64,000 nucleotides of DNA from Thaumasiovibrio sp047250365. GTDB lineage: Bacteria > Pseudomonadota > Gammaproteobacteria > Enterobacterales > Vibrionaceae. Location of the stretch: positions 310,001-374,000 of the forward strand of contig NZ_JBLBVL010000001.1 of the NCBI RefSeq assembly GCF_047250365.1, given 5' to 3'. A program made the translations under genes and the position numbers. Each line of letters begins with the position of its first letter. Position 1 is the first letter of the stretch. Under the pieces are notes generated by a model. The model saw nothing but the letters and a program-made list of their open reading frames with translations. It was not told where the DNA came from and made no database searches. Below, piece after piece: positions 1 to 8,957 of the stretch.

Positions 1-795
1 ACGACTAATTTCGCTATCAACATAACGACTATGCGCACCTGAACGACGTTCGGTTTCCGCTTCTAGTCCTTGAAACATATCAGCTAGCGCCGCCTCCTGC
101 TGGCGCTGTTGTTCTTCGGCTGCACGTGCTTTACGTTCTGCTTCTTTCTGCTCTTCTGCTGCTCTCTTCGCTGCAGCTTCCGCCTTTTTGCGTGCTTCCT
201 CTTGGGCAACACGCTCTGCTTCTGCCTTCTTACGCGCGGCTTCCGCTTCACGCTTGGCTTGTTCCTGTGCTTGACGCTCTGCTTCAGCTTGGCGACGGGC
301 TGCTTCTGCCTCTCGTTTAGCTTGCTCTTGCTGTTTACGTTCGGCTTCCGCTGCTTTTGCTTGCTGTTGCGCTTTTTTAGCCGCTTGTTCTGCCTTCGCT
401 TGCTCTTTCGCCGCAATGCGTTGTAATTCCGCCACTCGCTCACGCTCTTTTTCAGCTTCGCGGGTCTCTTTTTCAGCTTTTAATTTATCAGCCTGAAGCT
501 GTCTTAATCGCTGCTCTTCAGCAGCACGCTCACGTTCAACCGCTTTTGCTTGCTCTTCAAGACGGCGTAATCTGTCTTGTTCTGCTTTTTTGGTTGCTTC
601 ACGCTGCTGCCGCAATTGCTGAGCTTGTTGACGAACAACAGCAGGGTCAATCACCACCGCTTCAATCGAGTTACCTTGTGGTACAACCGGACGATGCGTC
701 GCGATATCCGCTCCCCAAATAAGTAATCCTATAACCACACCATGGGCAAGCAGTGAAATAATAAACGGAGCCGAGCTGTCTTTTTTCTTCTTCAT
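1..795 (-). CDS. tolA: TolA, Tol-Pal envelope protein (3' end cut by window edge)
   Basis: TolA links the inner-membrane TolQR motor to TolB/Pal at the outer membrane, helping outer-membrane constriction at division. The reading frame is open from an ATG at 795 to base 1 (265 codons), so the C-terminal domain lies outside the window. Visible: a short basic N-terminus (MKKKKDSS), one membrane helix at about residues 11-28, then a very long Ala/Lys/Glu/Arg/Gln-rich stretch from about residue 60 to 240, the typical rigid helical domain II. It starts 15 bases after the tolR stop, as third gene of tolQRA. The opposite strand of this low-complexity stretch also shows open frames, which are shadows. 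Confidence 0.95.
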   Translation of the reverse strand, partial: MKKKKDSSAPFIISLLAHGVVIGLLIWGADIATHRPVVPQGNSIEAVVIDPAVVRQQAQQLRQQREATKKAEQDRLRRLEEQAKAVERERAAEEQRLRQLQADKLKAEKETREAEKERERVAELQRIAAKEQAKAEQAAKKAQQQAKAAEAERKQQEQAKREAEAARRQAEAERQAQEQAKREAEAARKKAEAERVAQEEARKKAEAAAKRAAEEQKEAERKARAAEEQQRQQEAALADMFQGLEAETERRSGAHSRYVDSEISR

Positions 796-810
796 CCGTG
801 TCAACGCCTA

Positions 811-1251
811 CTACTCTCTCGCTTCTGTCATCAAACCAACTTTTGAAACACCAGCCTGATTTAATGCATCCAACGTTTCAATAATGAAGAAGTAAGGCGC
901 TTGTGCTGCCCCACCAACCAATACAGTGGAGCTCGGGTTAATCTGTAACTCAGCACTGACTCGGGTCAGCATCTCATTCAAATCTAGGCTGATAAAATCG
1001 CCATTATCGACACTTAAACGATGATTCCCATCCGCATCAACTTCAACAACAATGAAGGTACTGTTGTTTTCATCCTGAGCCAATTCAGCGGCACTTTTAG
1101 CATCCACAGTTTGTGGTAAATCGACATCCACCCCTTGCGTCACAAAGGGCGCTGTTACCATAAAGATAACCAACAGAGCGAATGAAACATCGATGTAGGG
1201 AACTACATTGATTTCTGAACTAATTTTACGACGCTTACGGTGATAGTACAT
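811..1251 (-). CDS. tolR: TolR, Tol-Pal motor subunit
   Basis: ExbD/TolR-family inner-membrane protein, part of the TolQ-TolR proton-driven motor. At 146 residues it has the usual length. The single membrane helix lies at about residues 18-37, and the motif NVVPYIDVSFALL places the conserved proton-path aspartate at D21. The rest is periplasmic. Only 3 bases separate it from tolQ, and tolA follows, so the three are almost certainly one transcript. Confidence 0.97.
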   Translation of the reverse strand: MYYHRKRRKISSEINVVPYIDVSFALLVIFMVTAPFVTQGVDVDLPQTVDAKSAAELAQDENNSTFIVVEVDADGNHRLSVDNGDFISLDLNEMLTRVSAELQINPSSTVLVGGAAQAPYFFIIETLDALNQAGVSKVGLMTEARE

Positions 1252-1254
1252 CGA

Positions 1255-1941
1255 CTAGCCCTCCTTTGATGCAAAGGCCTGTCGGTGAAGTATGCTAGTG
1301 AACTCATCCATAAAGGTCATATAACTGTGTTCTAGCTTTTCCACCTTATTGGTAAGGCGGTTAAAAAATACCGTCGCTGGAATCGCCGCGATCAAACCCA
1401 TCGCTGTCGCAATCAATGATTCTGCAATACCTGGTGCCACCATCGCTAGTGTCGCTTGTTTCACCGCACCCAAAGCGATAAATGCGTTCATAATGCCCCA
1501 TACCGTACCAAACAAGCCGATGTATGGTGACACCGAGCCTACCGTTGCCAAAAACGGCAAGTTAACTTCTAATTCATCAACTTCACGTGATAGCGCAACA
1601 CGCATCGCACGTGACGTCCCTTCCATAACCGCGGAAGGCTGAGGTTCGTTAACTTGATGTAGACGAGCAAACTCTTTAAATCCATGGAAAAAAATCTTTT
1701 CCGTGCCACTCAGGTCATTTTTTCTTGCCTGCACTTCATGGTAAAGCTGTGATAAATCAACACCAGACCAGAAACGATCTTCAAAACGCGTAACTCGGCG
1801 ATTCGCTTCCGATATCGCTTGGCTGCGTCGAATGATAATGGACCAAGACATCACCGATGTTATCAACAATCCAAACAGGATAATTTGAACAAGTGGACCT
1901 GCCTGTAAAAACAGGTCAAGAATAGATAAATCAGCAGCCAC
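1255..1941 (-). CDS. tolQ: TolQ, Tol-Pal motor channel subunit
   Basis: MotA/TolQ/ExbB family inner-membrane protein (228 residues, family-typical). Three membrane helices are visible at about 15-35, 135-157 and 168-190, with the long cytoplasmic loop between the first two. The helix 2 region SPYIGLFGTVWGIM and helix 3 region GIAESLIATAMGL are family hallmarks. It is the first gene of tolQRA here. In Vibrio and E. coli the thioesterase gene ybgC usually sits just before tolQ; none is found here, and the upstream 500 bases are non-coding. Confidence 0.97.
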   Translation of the reverse strand: MAADLSILDLFLQAGPLVQIILFGLLITSVMSWSIIIRRSQAISEANRRVTRFEDRFWSGVDLSQLYHEVQARKNDLSGTEKIFFHGFKEFARLHQVNEPQPSAVMEGTSRAMRVALSREVDELEVNLPFLATVGSVSPYIGLFGTVWGIMNAFIALGAVKQATLAMVAPGIAESLIATAMGLIAAIPATVFFNRLTNKVEKLEHSYMTFMDEFTSILHRQAFASKEG

Positions 1942-2411
1942 AATTTTTCTCCAACATATAGCTCGTTACATACGATAGCGATGTAAGTTGTAGCAAGGCT
2001 ACCGTAATGGTATCAAAGCACAACGTTATGCTATCGTTATTGACTAAAACCTGACAAAAATGCCAATAAGCCAGCTCAATGTCGCCATTTTTGCTTAAAA
2101 CAGCATCAAAATCGACACTCACTTCGGCACAAATTCCTGCTTGAAACGACCACAATAAAAACAATAAGTTCCTTGGCTTAAGCAGGAAAAACCCACTAAA
2201 TAGTTTCAAACCGACTTGAAACTATACCCTAGCAAATCATCACTGTAACCCAGCAATGTCGACCAATTGTTTTTTTTGCATGTGACCGCAACTAATTCAT
2301 CAACAAATGAGTAAATTATCACCACCTGGTTACAAGTATTCGATACAAACAAATAATATACGACTCCGCTGTCTTCAAATCGACATAATAAGTTCATCTC
2401 TTAATAAACCA
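1942..2411. other. Intergenic stretch upstream of tolQ
   Basis: About 470 bases with no convincing gene. A 92-codon minus-strand open frame (1931-2209) overlaps the tolQ start, has no similarity I recognise and no good ribosome site. The tolQRA promoter must lie here unless it is further upstream; I could not pick one with confidence. No ybgC remnant is readable. Confidence 0.5.
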
Positions 2412-2442
2412 GAAAGACAAAAAAGCCCGCAAACGCGGGCTT
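2412..2442 (-). terminator. Rho-independent terminator of the Omp85-like gene
   Basis: An 8-bp perfect stem (AAGCCCGC/GCGGGCTT, loop of 4) at 2423-2442, followed on the minus strand by a run of six T then TGTCTTTCT. It stands 36 bases after the stop of the outer-membrane barrel gene. Confidence 0.85.
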
Positions 2443-2477
2443 GTACACACAACAGTCTCTGTGGTAGCAAAAGACGC

Positions 2478-3590
2478 TTAAAAAGCCTCTTGAATGCCAA
2501 CATAAAAGCCATTGTTGTCTTCGTTACCAACCGCAAAGTCAAATCGGAAATGAACTTTTGCTTGTGGCTGAATCGCATAACGAACACCAGCACCAGCTGA
2601 ATAATAAAGAATGTCGTTGTCGAAGCGACGCGCGGTTTCGCCACGCAATGTGCCTACGCCACCAAAACCAACTAGCTTCCATTTTTCTGATATATGGTGA
2701 CGATATTCAGCTTGTGCTGCATACAACTCTTCACCCATATATTCGCCTACGCTAAAGCCGCGCAATACATTATTGCGCCCCAGGAAAGATTGGCCTGATA
2801 CAGGCACGCCTTTCTCTACGATATTTGCGACCGACTGAAGGGCAATGACATCGTTTTGATTAACATTGACATAATGGCGCGCATCAACACGCAGTTGTTT
2901 TGAGTTATACTCACCGCCTAACGCCTTCATGCTAAACGATGGGCTGATCTCGATCATCGTCCCCTCAAGCGGGTAGAAACGATTATCGCGTGAGTCATAC
3001 GTTGCGGCTAAAAACAGGCCAGCAGTATTGGTTCGACCCATGTCTCGTTCAGAGACAAAATCGCTACCTAAGTCATTTTGTCCTTCGGCAATGTTACGCC
3101 CCCAGAAGCCCCCACCACCAAGCCAAATGTTATGGCCAACATCAAACATTAAGCGTTGGCCAGCAACGAGGTTATCATTACTGTATTTTACGTCTGCGTT
3201 TGGATCACAATCCACCGCACTCGTATCACAGCTATTGCTAAAGCTGTTGTTCACATGCCAATTACCAATAAAAGAAACACTACGAATGGTATCCCCCTTA
3301 AACGAAGCATTGTTCAAAACAAACAGATTGTAACTGTCATTGCTGGTGTACTGGCCACCCACCATCAGTTGTGAAGGGCGGCTCTGCTCATCGGCCTGAT
3401 ACAGGTACGAGGCGTTAAAACCTAAGCCCGTACCCATAGAAGGGTTAGACGAGATCATCGGGGCGATGGCAAACTTTTTGTCCTGCGCTTTACTTTCATT
3501 CTCTTGAGCGTGCTCTTCAGCATCCTTGCCAACAGCGCCACCCGCGAATAAGAACAAACCCGCAAGAAAAATATAACTTAATTGGTACAT
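2478..3590 (-). CDS. Outer-membrane barrel protein of the Omp85/surface-antigen type
   Basis: A 370-residue secreted protein with a signal peptide (hydrophobic segment ending near GGAVG), a short acidic linker and then a full-length beta-barrel with alternating hydrophobic strands. It ends in phenylalanine (GIQEAF), the outer-membrane insertion signal. The run GVPVSGQSFLGRNNVLRGF followed by YAAQAEYRH resembles the barrel of BamA/TamA (Bac_surface_Ag), without POTRA domains. I chose the ATG at 3590. A longer frame begins at TTG 3608, but its apparent ribosome site AGGGGA is one arm of the preceding terminator. Substrate unknown; it may be a small translocase-like barrel or a membrane-bound enzyme. 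Confidence 0.75.
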   Translation of the reverse strand: MYQLSYIFLAGLFLFAGGAVGKDAEEHAQENESKAQDKKFAIAPMISSNPSMGTGLGFNASYLYQADEQSRPSQLMVGGQYTSNDSYNLFVLNNASFKGDTIRSVSFIGNWHVNNSFSNSCDTSAVDCDPNADVKYSNDNLVAGQRLMFDVGHNIWLGGGGFWGRNIAEGQNDLGSDFVSERDMGRTNTAGLFLAATYDSRDNRFYPLEGTMIEISPSFSMKALGGEYNSKQLRVDARHYVNVNQNDVIALQSVANIVEKGVPVSGQSFLGRNNVLRGFSVGEYMGEELYAAQAEYRHHISEKWKLVGFGGVGTLRGETARRFDNDILYYSAGAGVRYAIQPQAKVHFRFDFAVGNEDNNGFYVGIQEAF

Positions 3591-3608
3591 TATTAAATCC
3601 AAATACAA

Positions 3609-3642
3609 AAATCCCCTAACACCTGAAGCATTAAGGGATTAT
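3609..3642 (-). terminator. Terminator after the 251-residue outer-membrane protein gene
   Basis: Inverted repeat AATCCCcTAA/TTAaGGGATT with an 11-14 base loop, followed on the minus strand by TTTTTG. It separates the two outer-membrane protein genes and argues against starting the downstream gene at TTG 3608. Confidence 0.65.
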
Positions 3643-3687
3643 TAATCATCGCGCTAGAAATGCGCTTTTGTTAGTGCCTTTAATGGA

Positions 3688-4443
3688 TTAAAGGAACCAC
3701 TTAACACCGATTTCAGCTTTTAGCTCGTTGTTGCTGTCTAGCATTTGGCCATCAATCGTCATATCAGTTGAACCGTACTCAAGCTTAGTCATCAACCATG
3801 TAGTACGGTTTGTTTTGATTGGCGCGTTAAACATAACGTTAAACTTGGTTGATTCCATTTCAATGCTGTCACCAGACACGTTCATGTACTCAGGCCATAC
3901 TTGTAGAAATGAGCCAGTATCACCCATTGGGATAGTAGCAAAATAGTTAACCATGAAACCGTCAACGGTATCGTTCATGATCTCACCATAGGTGTAGTTT
4001 AGGTTAGGGAATGTCGTGATACCCGCAGTATAAGCAGGGTTAATCAAACCAATTGCACCAACAGATAGTAGAGACATGTCTGCAACGTCATTATAAATGG
4101 CGTCAACCATGAAACCAGCACGAGGTAGAACGCTGTTGTTCATTGCATGTACTTGGAAGTACTGAGCACGCGCATTCTTAAAGTCGATACCAAAGTTGTC
4201 GCCATCTTTATCTGCGTCTTTGTTACCAAAGTTACCTTCAATGAAACCAGCAAACTGCGTGGTTTCAGACCAAGCACCAGTCATCATGGTAGAGAAACGC
4301 ATGTCAGCATCTGAAGTGATAAATGCAGCAGCTTGCTTATAAACGCGAGTAAGATCAGATGGATCAATTAGCTCTTCTTCAGCTAGAGCAGGAGCAGCAG
4401 ATAACGCTGCAAGAATCGACGCAGAAACTAATAGTTTTTTCAT
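3688..4443 (-). CDS. Predicted outer-membrane barrel protein, family not recognised
   Basis: A 251-residue protein with a clear signal peptide (MKKLLVSASILAALSAAPALA, cleaved before EEELIDP). The remainder has the Gly/Asn/Thr/Tyr-rich alternating pattern of an outer-membrane beta-barrel and ends in aromatic/hydrophobic residues (VKWFL). The frame extends 13 codons further up to ATG 4482, but only the internal ATG at 4443 gives a normal signal peptide. No enzyme motif is visible. It follows the RND efflux operon on the same strand but has its own terminator; function unknown, possibly a small porin. Confidence 0.7.
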   Translation of the reverse strand: MKKLLVSASILAALSAAPALAEEELIDPSDLTRVYKQAAAFITSDADMRFSTMMTGAWSETTQFAGFIEGNFGNKDADKDGDNFGIDFKNARAQYFQVHAMNNSVLPRAGFMVDAIYNDVADMSLLSVGAIGLINPAYTAGITTFPNLNYTYGEIMNDTVDGFMVNYFATIPMGDTGSFLQVWPEYMNVSGDSIEMESTKFNVMFNAPIKTNRTTWLMTKLEYGSTDMTIDGQMLDSNNELKAEIGVKWFL

Positions 4444-4642
4444 TTTTAATATACCAATTACAACATAAACAACGCTATGCATCCGTGCTAGCTATTGAAC
4501 AAAAGTTATTTCCGGTTTTATCCAAAACCGCCATAACGTCATACCCAAAAACTTAATGTCTATCGGGTATTGTGACTATATTCAGCCAAGGTAGCTTAAC
4601 CCAAGCTGAATACAGCCATTTAATAAGCATTCAATTAAATCA

Positions 4643-4677
4643 AGCAGTGCATCTATGAGGAATAGATCACACTGCTA
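4643..4677 (-). terminator. Hairpin after the RND pump gene
   Basis: A long nested inverted repeat (AGCAGTG...CACTGCT enclosing ATCTAT...ATAGAT) begins 11 bases beyond the pump stop codon. No strong T run follows (TGATTTAATTGA), so it is a weak terminator or an mRNA-end hairpin. Confidence 0.5.
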
Positions 4678-4687
4678 GCATAATTAA

Positions 4688-7600
4688 TTAACCTTTAAAT
4701 TTTTCACGTAAACGCTGGAAGATAGCGTAGAAGCCTGGGGTCATCATTGAGCCCACAGACAATACCGCCAGCATACCACCCAATAGTGCCAAGCCTGTGG
4801 TGTTCTGAGAAACAGAACCCGCACCTTCAGCAAATACTAATGGCAAGATACCTAGGATAAACGACCACGACGTCATGTTTACCGCACGGAAACGCATCTT
4901 ACCACCTTGGATGGCCGCTTCTTCGATACTCAAGCCTTCTTCTTCACGCTTCAGCTTCGAGAACTCGACCATCAAGATGGCGTTCTTCGCAGCTAGTGCA
5001 ACTAGAAGGATTAAGCCAATCTGACCGTAGATAGACAATGCCTGTCCACCCACAAGGAGCGCGGCAAAGGTACCAACCGCTGCAATTGGCGCAACGATAA
5101 TGATCGCCGCAGGCAGTGCCCATGACTCATATTGCGCAACCAAGAACAGATAGATAAAGACCAAAGCCAGACCCATTGCAACCTGAGCAGCATTACCTGC
5201 CAGTTTTTCTTGGTACGCCATGTTGGTCCAATCGATGGTATAACCTTCAGTAAGCACTTCGGCAGCAACGCGCTCTAGGGCAGCAATTGCTTGGCCTGAA
5301 GAGTAACCTGGCGCTGGGTTCATCTGCAAACGTGCTGAAGTCAGCATGTTGTAGCTGGTTACCAAGTCAGGTTCCATGGTTGGTTCAATCGTTGCGATTG
5401 CTGACAGTGGAACTTGTGTGCCAGTGGCAGAAGGAACATGAATACGCAATACGTCATCTAAGTCGTTACGTTGTTCACCACGCGCCTGCACAAATACACG
5501 GTAGCTACGGCCGCTCATCGCGAAGTCATTTACGTAAGCTGATGCCAAGTGTGTCGCTAGTGCATCATTAACTGCACCAACAGAGACACCCATTTGACGC
5601 GCCTTCTCACGGTCAATGTCAACATTGAAGTGAGGTACGTTCGCACGGTAAGTGGTCATTGCGTTAACCAGCTCAGGTGCTTGGTTAGCAGCTGCCATCA
5701 AGGTGTAAGTCATTGTCGCCAATTCTTGCGCGCTACGACCTACGTTATCTTGAACCATTACTTCCAGTGCATCACCTGCACCGATACCAGGGATAGCAGG
5801 TAGACCCATCGCGATAGACATTGCTTTATCAATGCTATACATCTGGCGGTTCAAACGCTGTGCAACTGCCGCTTGGGTATGATCACCGTCCATTGCTAGA
5901 CGCTCATCCCAATGCTTCAAGTTAACGAATAACGCAGCAGCATTCGCTGAAACACCACCGGTAATGGCGTTAAAACCAACCGCAGCAGCGAAGTCTTCAA
6001 CCGCAGGATCTTGCGCAAGAATCGCTTCAGCTTGATTGACCAACTCTTGAGTACGCTCTTTTGATGCATTGTCCGGTAGGAACATTGCAACCGCTAGAAC
6101 GCCCTTATCTTCGGTAGGGACGAACGCCGTTGGTACTTGGGTGTTCATTGCCATCATCGAGGCAATCGCAATCGCAAAGGCCGCCAATAGCACAACCGAT
6201 TTGCGAACAAAAACAGTCACAACCTTGCCGTAACCTTCAGTAATCTTATCGAATACTTTGTTGAAGGCGACAAACCAACCAGCAGGCTTATCAGTACGCT
6301 TCATTACCATTGCACACAGTGCTGGTGACAACGTTAATGCGTTAACCGCTGACAGAACCAGTGCAATACAGATAGTGATAGAGAACTGAGCAAATACTAG
6401 ACCTGTAATACCCGGTAGCATCGCAACCGGAATAAATACCGCTAGCATTACTAATGTTGATGCGATAATCGGACCGGTAACCTCTACCATCGCCTGGATT
6501 GTCGCGTCTTTCGCTGTAATATCGTCTTCATCGTTTAGAATACGTTCAACGTTTTCTACTACGAGGATGGCGTTATCTACCACGATACCAATCGCAAGAA
6601 TCAAACCAAACAGAGTTACGGTGTTAATCGTAAATCCGCCCATCTGCATGAATGCAAAGGTACCAATCAAAGAAACCGGAATAGCGACAATCGGCGCCAA
6701 TGTAGTACGGATACTACCTAGGAACATGAAGGTGACTAAGATAACCAACAATACAGCAACAAGCAGTGTTTTAGCGATCTCAGTGATCGATACTTCTACC
6801 GCTACTGTTGTATCGTAAGGAATCGTGTAAATCACGCCCTCAGGCAACAATGGTTCGATATCCGCCAAGATCTCTTTGGTCAATGCACCTGCATCTAGGG
6901 CGTTTGAACCTGGTGACAACGACGTGGTCACCAACGCAGCTGGCGCACCGTTGTAGGTTGCGTATGCATCGAAGAACTGCTTCTCAACTTCCACTTTTGC
7001 AACATCACCAAGATAGATTTGTGACCCATCTGGATTAGTACGAACAATGATATTCTGGAAGTCTTCAGCTGAACTTAAACGCCCTTGAGTGATCAAGTTG
7101 TACTGCATCGCTACATTGTCACGGCTTGGACCTTGACCGATTCGACCTGCTGGCACAACGGCATTTTGCTCGCGAATGGCGGCTTTAACTTCCATAGTGC
7201 TAACACCTAGGTTAGCCATACGGTCAATGTCAGTCCAAACACGCATACCGTAAGTTGCACCAATCAGCTCTGCAGCAGCAAGACCTGGAACACGCGACAA
7301 ACGCTCCATGAAGTTCGCTTCTACCCAGCTGTTAAGCTCAAGCTCACTCATGGTTCCTTCTGGTGAATAGAAGGCGATTGCCATCAAGTCATCCGGAGAT
7401 GCCTTACGGATACGTACACCACGAGCACGTACATCAAATGGCAACATATTCTCAGCCGTTGCAACACGGTTAGATACGTTTACCATCGCCATATCGGAAT
7501 CGATGCCGTTCTCGAAGGTAATGTTCAAGAAGTAACGACCATCGTTAGATGAACGTGATTGCATGTATACCATGCCTTCTACGCCGTTTACTTCCGCTTC

Positions 7601-7798
7601 AATTGGGTTACCTATAACCTCTTTTACCGTTTCAGCACTTGCACCCGGCATAAAGGCAACAACACGCACCTGTGGTGGTGTAATACTCGGATATTCCGAG
7701 ATTGGCATTGTTTTGATTGCAATCAGACCAATCAATGTCAAAAAGATTGATATAACGAAGGCGAACTTCGGTCTGTTGATAAAGAATTTACTTAACAT
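4688..7798 (-). CDS. RND efflux pump, inner-membrane transporter (HAE1/AcrB type)
   Basis: Proton-driven exporter of the resistance-nodulation-division superfamily; 1036 residues, close to AcrB (1049). N-terminus MLSKFFINRPKFAFVIS, the PISEYPSITPPQV segment, and two homologous halves each with a large periplasmic loop are typical. TM4 reads GIVVDNAILVVEN: the first aspartate of the AcrB D407-D408 relay is present (D408 here) but the second is asparagine (N409). The TM10 lysine is kept in LAAKNAILMVEF. It lies 8 bases after the fusion-protein gene, third in a TolC/MFP/RND operon. Substrates (drugs, bile, dyes) cannot be told from sequence. Confidence 0.96.
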   Translation of the reverse strand: MLSKFFINRPKFAFVISIFLTLIGLIAIKTMPISEYPSITPPQVRVVAFMPGASAETVKEVIGNPIEAEVNGVEGMVYMQSRSSNDGRYFLNITFENGIDSDMAMVNVSNRVATAENMLPFDVRARGVRIRKASPDDLMAIAFYSPEGTMSELELNSWVEANFMERLSRVPGLAAAELIGATYGMRVWTDIDRMANLGVSTMEVKAAIREQNAVVPAGRIGQGPSRDNVAMQYNLITQGRLSSAEDFQNIIVRTNPDGSQIYLGDVAKVEVEKQFFDAYATYNGAPAALVTTSLSPGSNALDAGALTKEILADIEPLLPEGVIYTIPYDTTVAVEVSITEIAKTLLVAVLLVILVTFMFLGSIRTTLAPIVAIPVSLIGTFAFMQMGGFTINTVTLFGLILAIGIVVDNAILVVENVERILNDEDDITAKDATIQAMVEVTGPIIASTLVMLAVFIPVAMLPGITGLVFAQFSITICIALVLSAVNALTLSPALCAMVMKRTDKPAGWFVAFNKVFDKITEGYGKVVTVFVRKSVVLLAAFAIAIASMMAMNTQVPTAFVPTEDKGVLAVAMFLPDNASKERTQELVNQAEAILAQDPAVEDFAAAVGFNAITGGVSANAAALFVNLKHWDERLAMDGDHTQAAVAQRLNRQMYSIDKAMSIAMGLPAIPGIGAGDALEVMVQDNVGRSAQELATMTYTLMAAANQAPELVNAMTTYRANVPHFNVDIDREKARQMGVSVGAVNDALATHLASAYVNDFAMSGRSYRVFVQARGEQRNDLDDVLRIHVPSATGTQVPLSAIATIEPTMEPDLVTSYNMLTSARLQMNPAPGYSSGQAIAALERVAAEVLTEGYTIDWTNMAYQEKLAGNAAQVAMGLALVFIYLFLVAQYESWALPAAIIIVAPIAAVGTFAALLVGGQALSIYGQIGLILLVALAAKNAILMVEFSKLKREEEGLSIEEAAIQGGKMRFRAVNMTSWSFILGILPLVFAEGAGSVSQNTTGLALLGGMLAVLSVGSMMTPGFYAIFQRLREKFKG

Positions 7799-7806
7799 GA
7801 CAACTC

Positions 7807-8862
7807 TTAGTTAGCAGCGACAACAGGAGCGCCCGCACGAATACGCTGCAGGCCACCGATAATTACAGGTTCACCCGCAGATAAACCTTTAACCACAACA
7901 TCCAGCTCTTTACGATCAGCAACAACAACATCGCGACGAGTTGCGATGCCATCTTCAATCACTAAAACATACTGAGATGTCGCATCTTGTTGTAGGGCTT
8001 CGTTTGGCACTTTCACGCCGTTTACTCGATCAGCACTTAAACCTACACGAGCAAATTGGTTTGGAAGCAACGCGCCAGTTTCATTTGAGAAAGAGGCAGC
8101 AATTTCAACAGTACCGCTGGTACGGCTAACTTTGTTATCAACAAAGGTAACTTGGCCCAATTCAGGGTAAGTTTGGTTGTCGATTTCTAGGCTAACAAAT
8201 GTTGGCAATTCACCACGCAGGTTGAATGTATTTAGCTCCGTTTCACGAACAGAGAAACTCACATTGATTGGGTCTACCATCACGATATCGGTCAATGGAC
8301 CCATCGCTGTACCCACCATGTCACCAATCGAGAAGTTAGACTTACCAATTTGGCCGCTGTAAGGTGCACGAACTTTTGTTTGGTTCAAGTTATCTTCTTG
8401 AACAACAACGTTCGCTTCAGCTGAGGTAACACGAGAACGTGCCATTTGTAGCTCAGCAATGCTCAAATCGATTTGCGCTTGTGAGATACCGCCCGTTTCT
8501 AGCATTTGACGGCTACGGTCATGGTTAAGCTCGGTAATTTGCAGGGCAGCCTTCGCTTCAGCCAATGTTGCTTGCGCAGCATCAAAAGCCGCTTGATATG
8601 GTGTTGGATCGATTTCAAATAGAACGTCACCTTGCTGAACCATCGCACCATCATCAAAGAACTTGGCTTTTAGGTAACCACTAACACGTGGGGTTAGTTT
8701 GGCAGATTCAACCGCTTCCATACGACCAATTTGGAACGAGACTGGGGTATGCGCTAGCGACTGGGCTTCAAAGACAGTCACAGGTGTTCCTGATGACGCT
8801 AAACCAGAAGTACTGGCCATGGCCAAGCTGGCAGCAACCAGAGTGAGGGATAGTTTTTTCAT
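7807..8862 (-). CDS. RND efflux periplasmic adaptor (membrane fusion protein)
   Basis: 351 residues, AcrA/MexE family. It has an N-terminal signal peptide (ends about residue 22, no lipobox cysteine, so probably soluble or anchored by other means), a lipoyl half-motif (VSGYLKAKFFDDGAMVQQGDVLFEID), an alpha-helical hairpin at about 95-160, the second lipoyl half (VRAPYSGQIG), then beta-barrel and membrane-proximal domains ending VIIGGLQRIRAGAPV. It bridges the RND pump and the outer-membrane channel encoded on either side. Confidence 0.94.
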   Translation of the reverse strand: MKKLSLTLVAASLAMASTSGLASSGTPVTVFEAQSLAHTPVSFQIGRMEAVESAKLTPRVSGYLKAKFFDDGAMVQQGDVLFEIDPTPYQAAFDAAQATLAEAKAALQITELNHDRSRQMLETGGISQAQIDLSIAELQMARSRVTSAEANVVVQEDNLNQTKVRAPYSGQIGKSNFSIGDMVGTAMGPLTDIVMVDPINVSFSVRETELNTFNLRGELPTFVSLEIDNQTYPELGQVTFVDNKVSRTSGTVEIAASFSNETGALLPNQFARVGLSADRVNGVKVPNEALQQDATSQYVLVIEDGIATRRDVVVADRKELDVVVKGLSAGEPVIIGGLQRIRAGAPVVAAN

Positions 8863-8957
8863 AGTTTATCTCTTAGCTACAACATAAAGCTCATCAATGG
8901 CGATGAACTTATAAACAAATTAATTAATCACTTAATAAACAGACTTGAATCGTTAAC

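Noticed and set aside
84..443. 119-codon second minus-strand frame, and plus-strand frames, across the tolA repeat region
   Set aside because: Out-of-frame readings of the Ala/Lys/Glu/Gln-rich tolA coding sequence.
1931..2209. 92-codon minus-strand open frame upstream of tolQ, in the place of ybgC
   Set aside because: It overlaps the tolQ start, shows no thioesterase motif or other similarity, and has no ribosome site.
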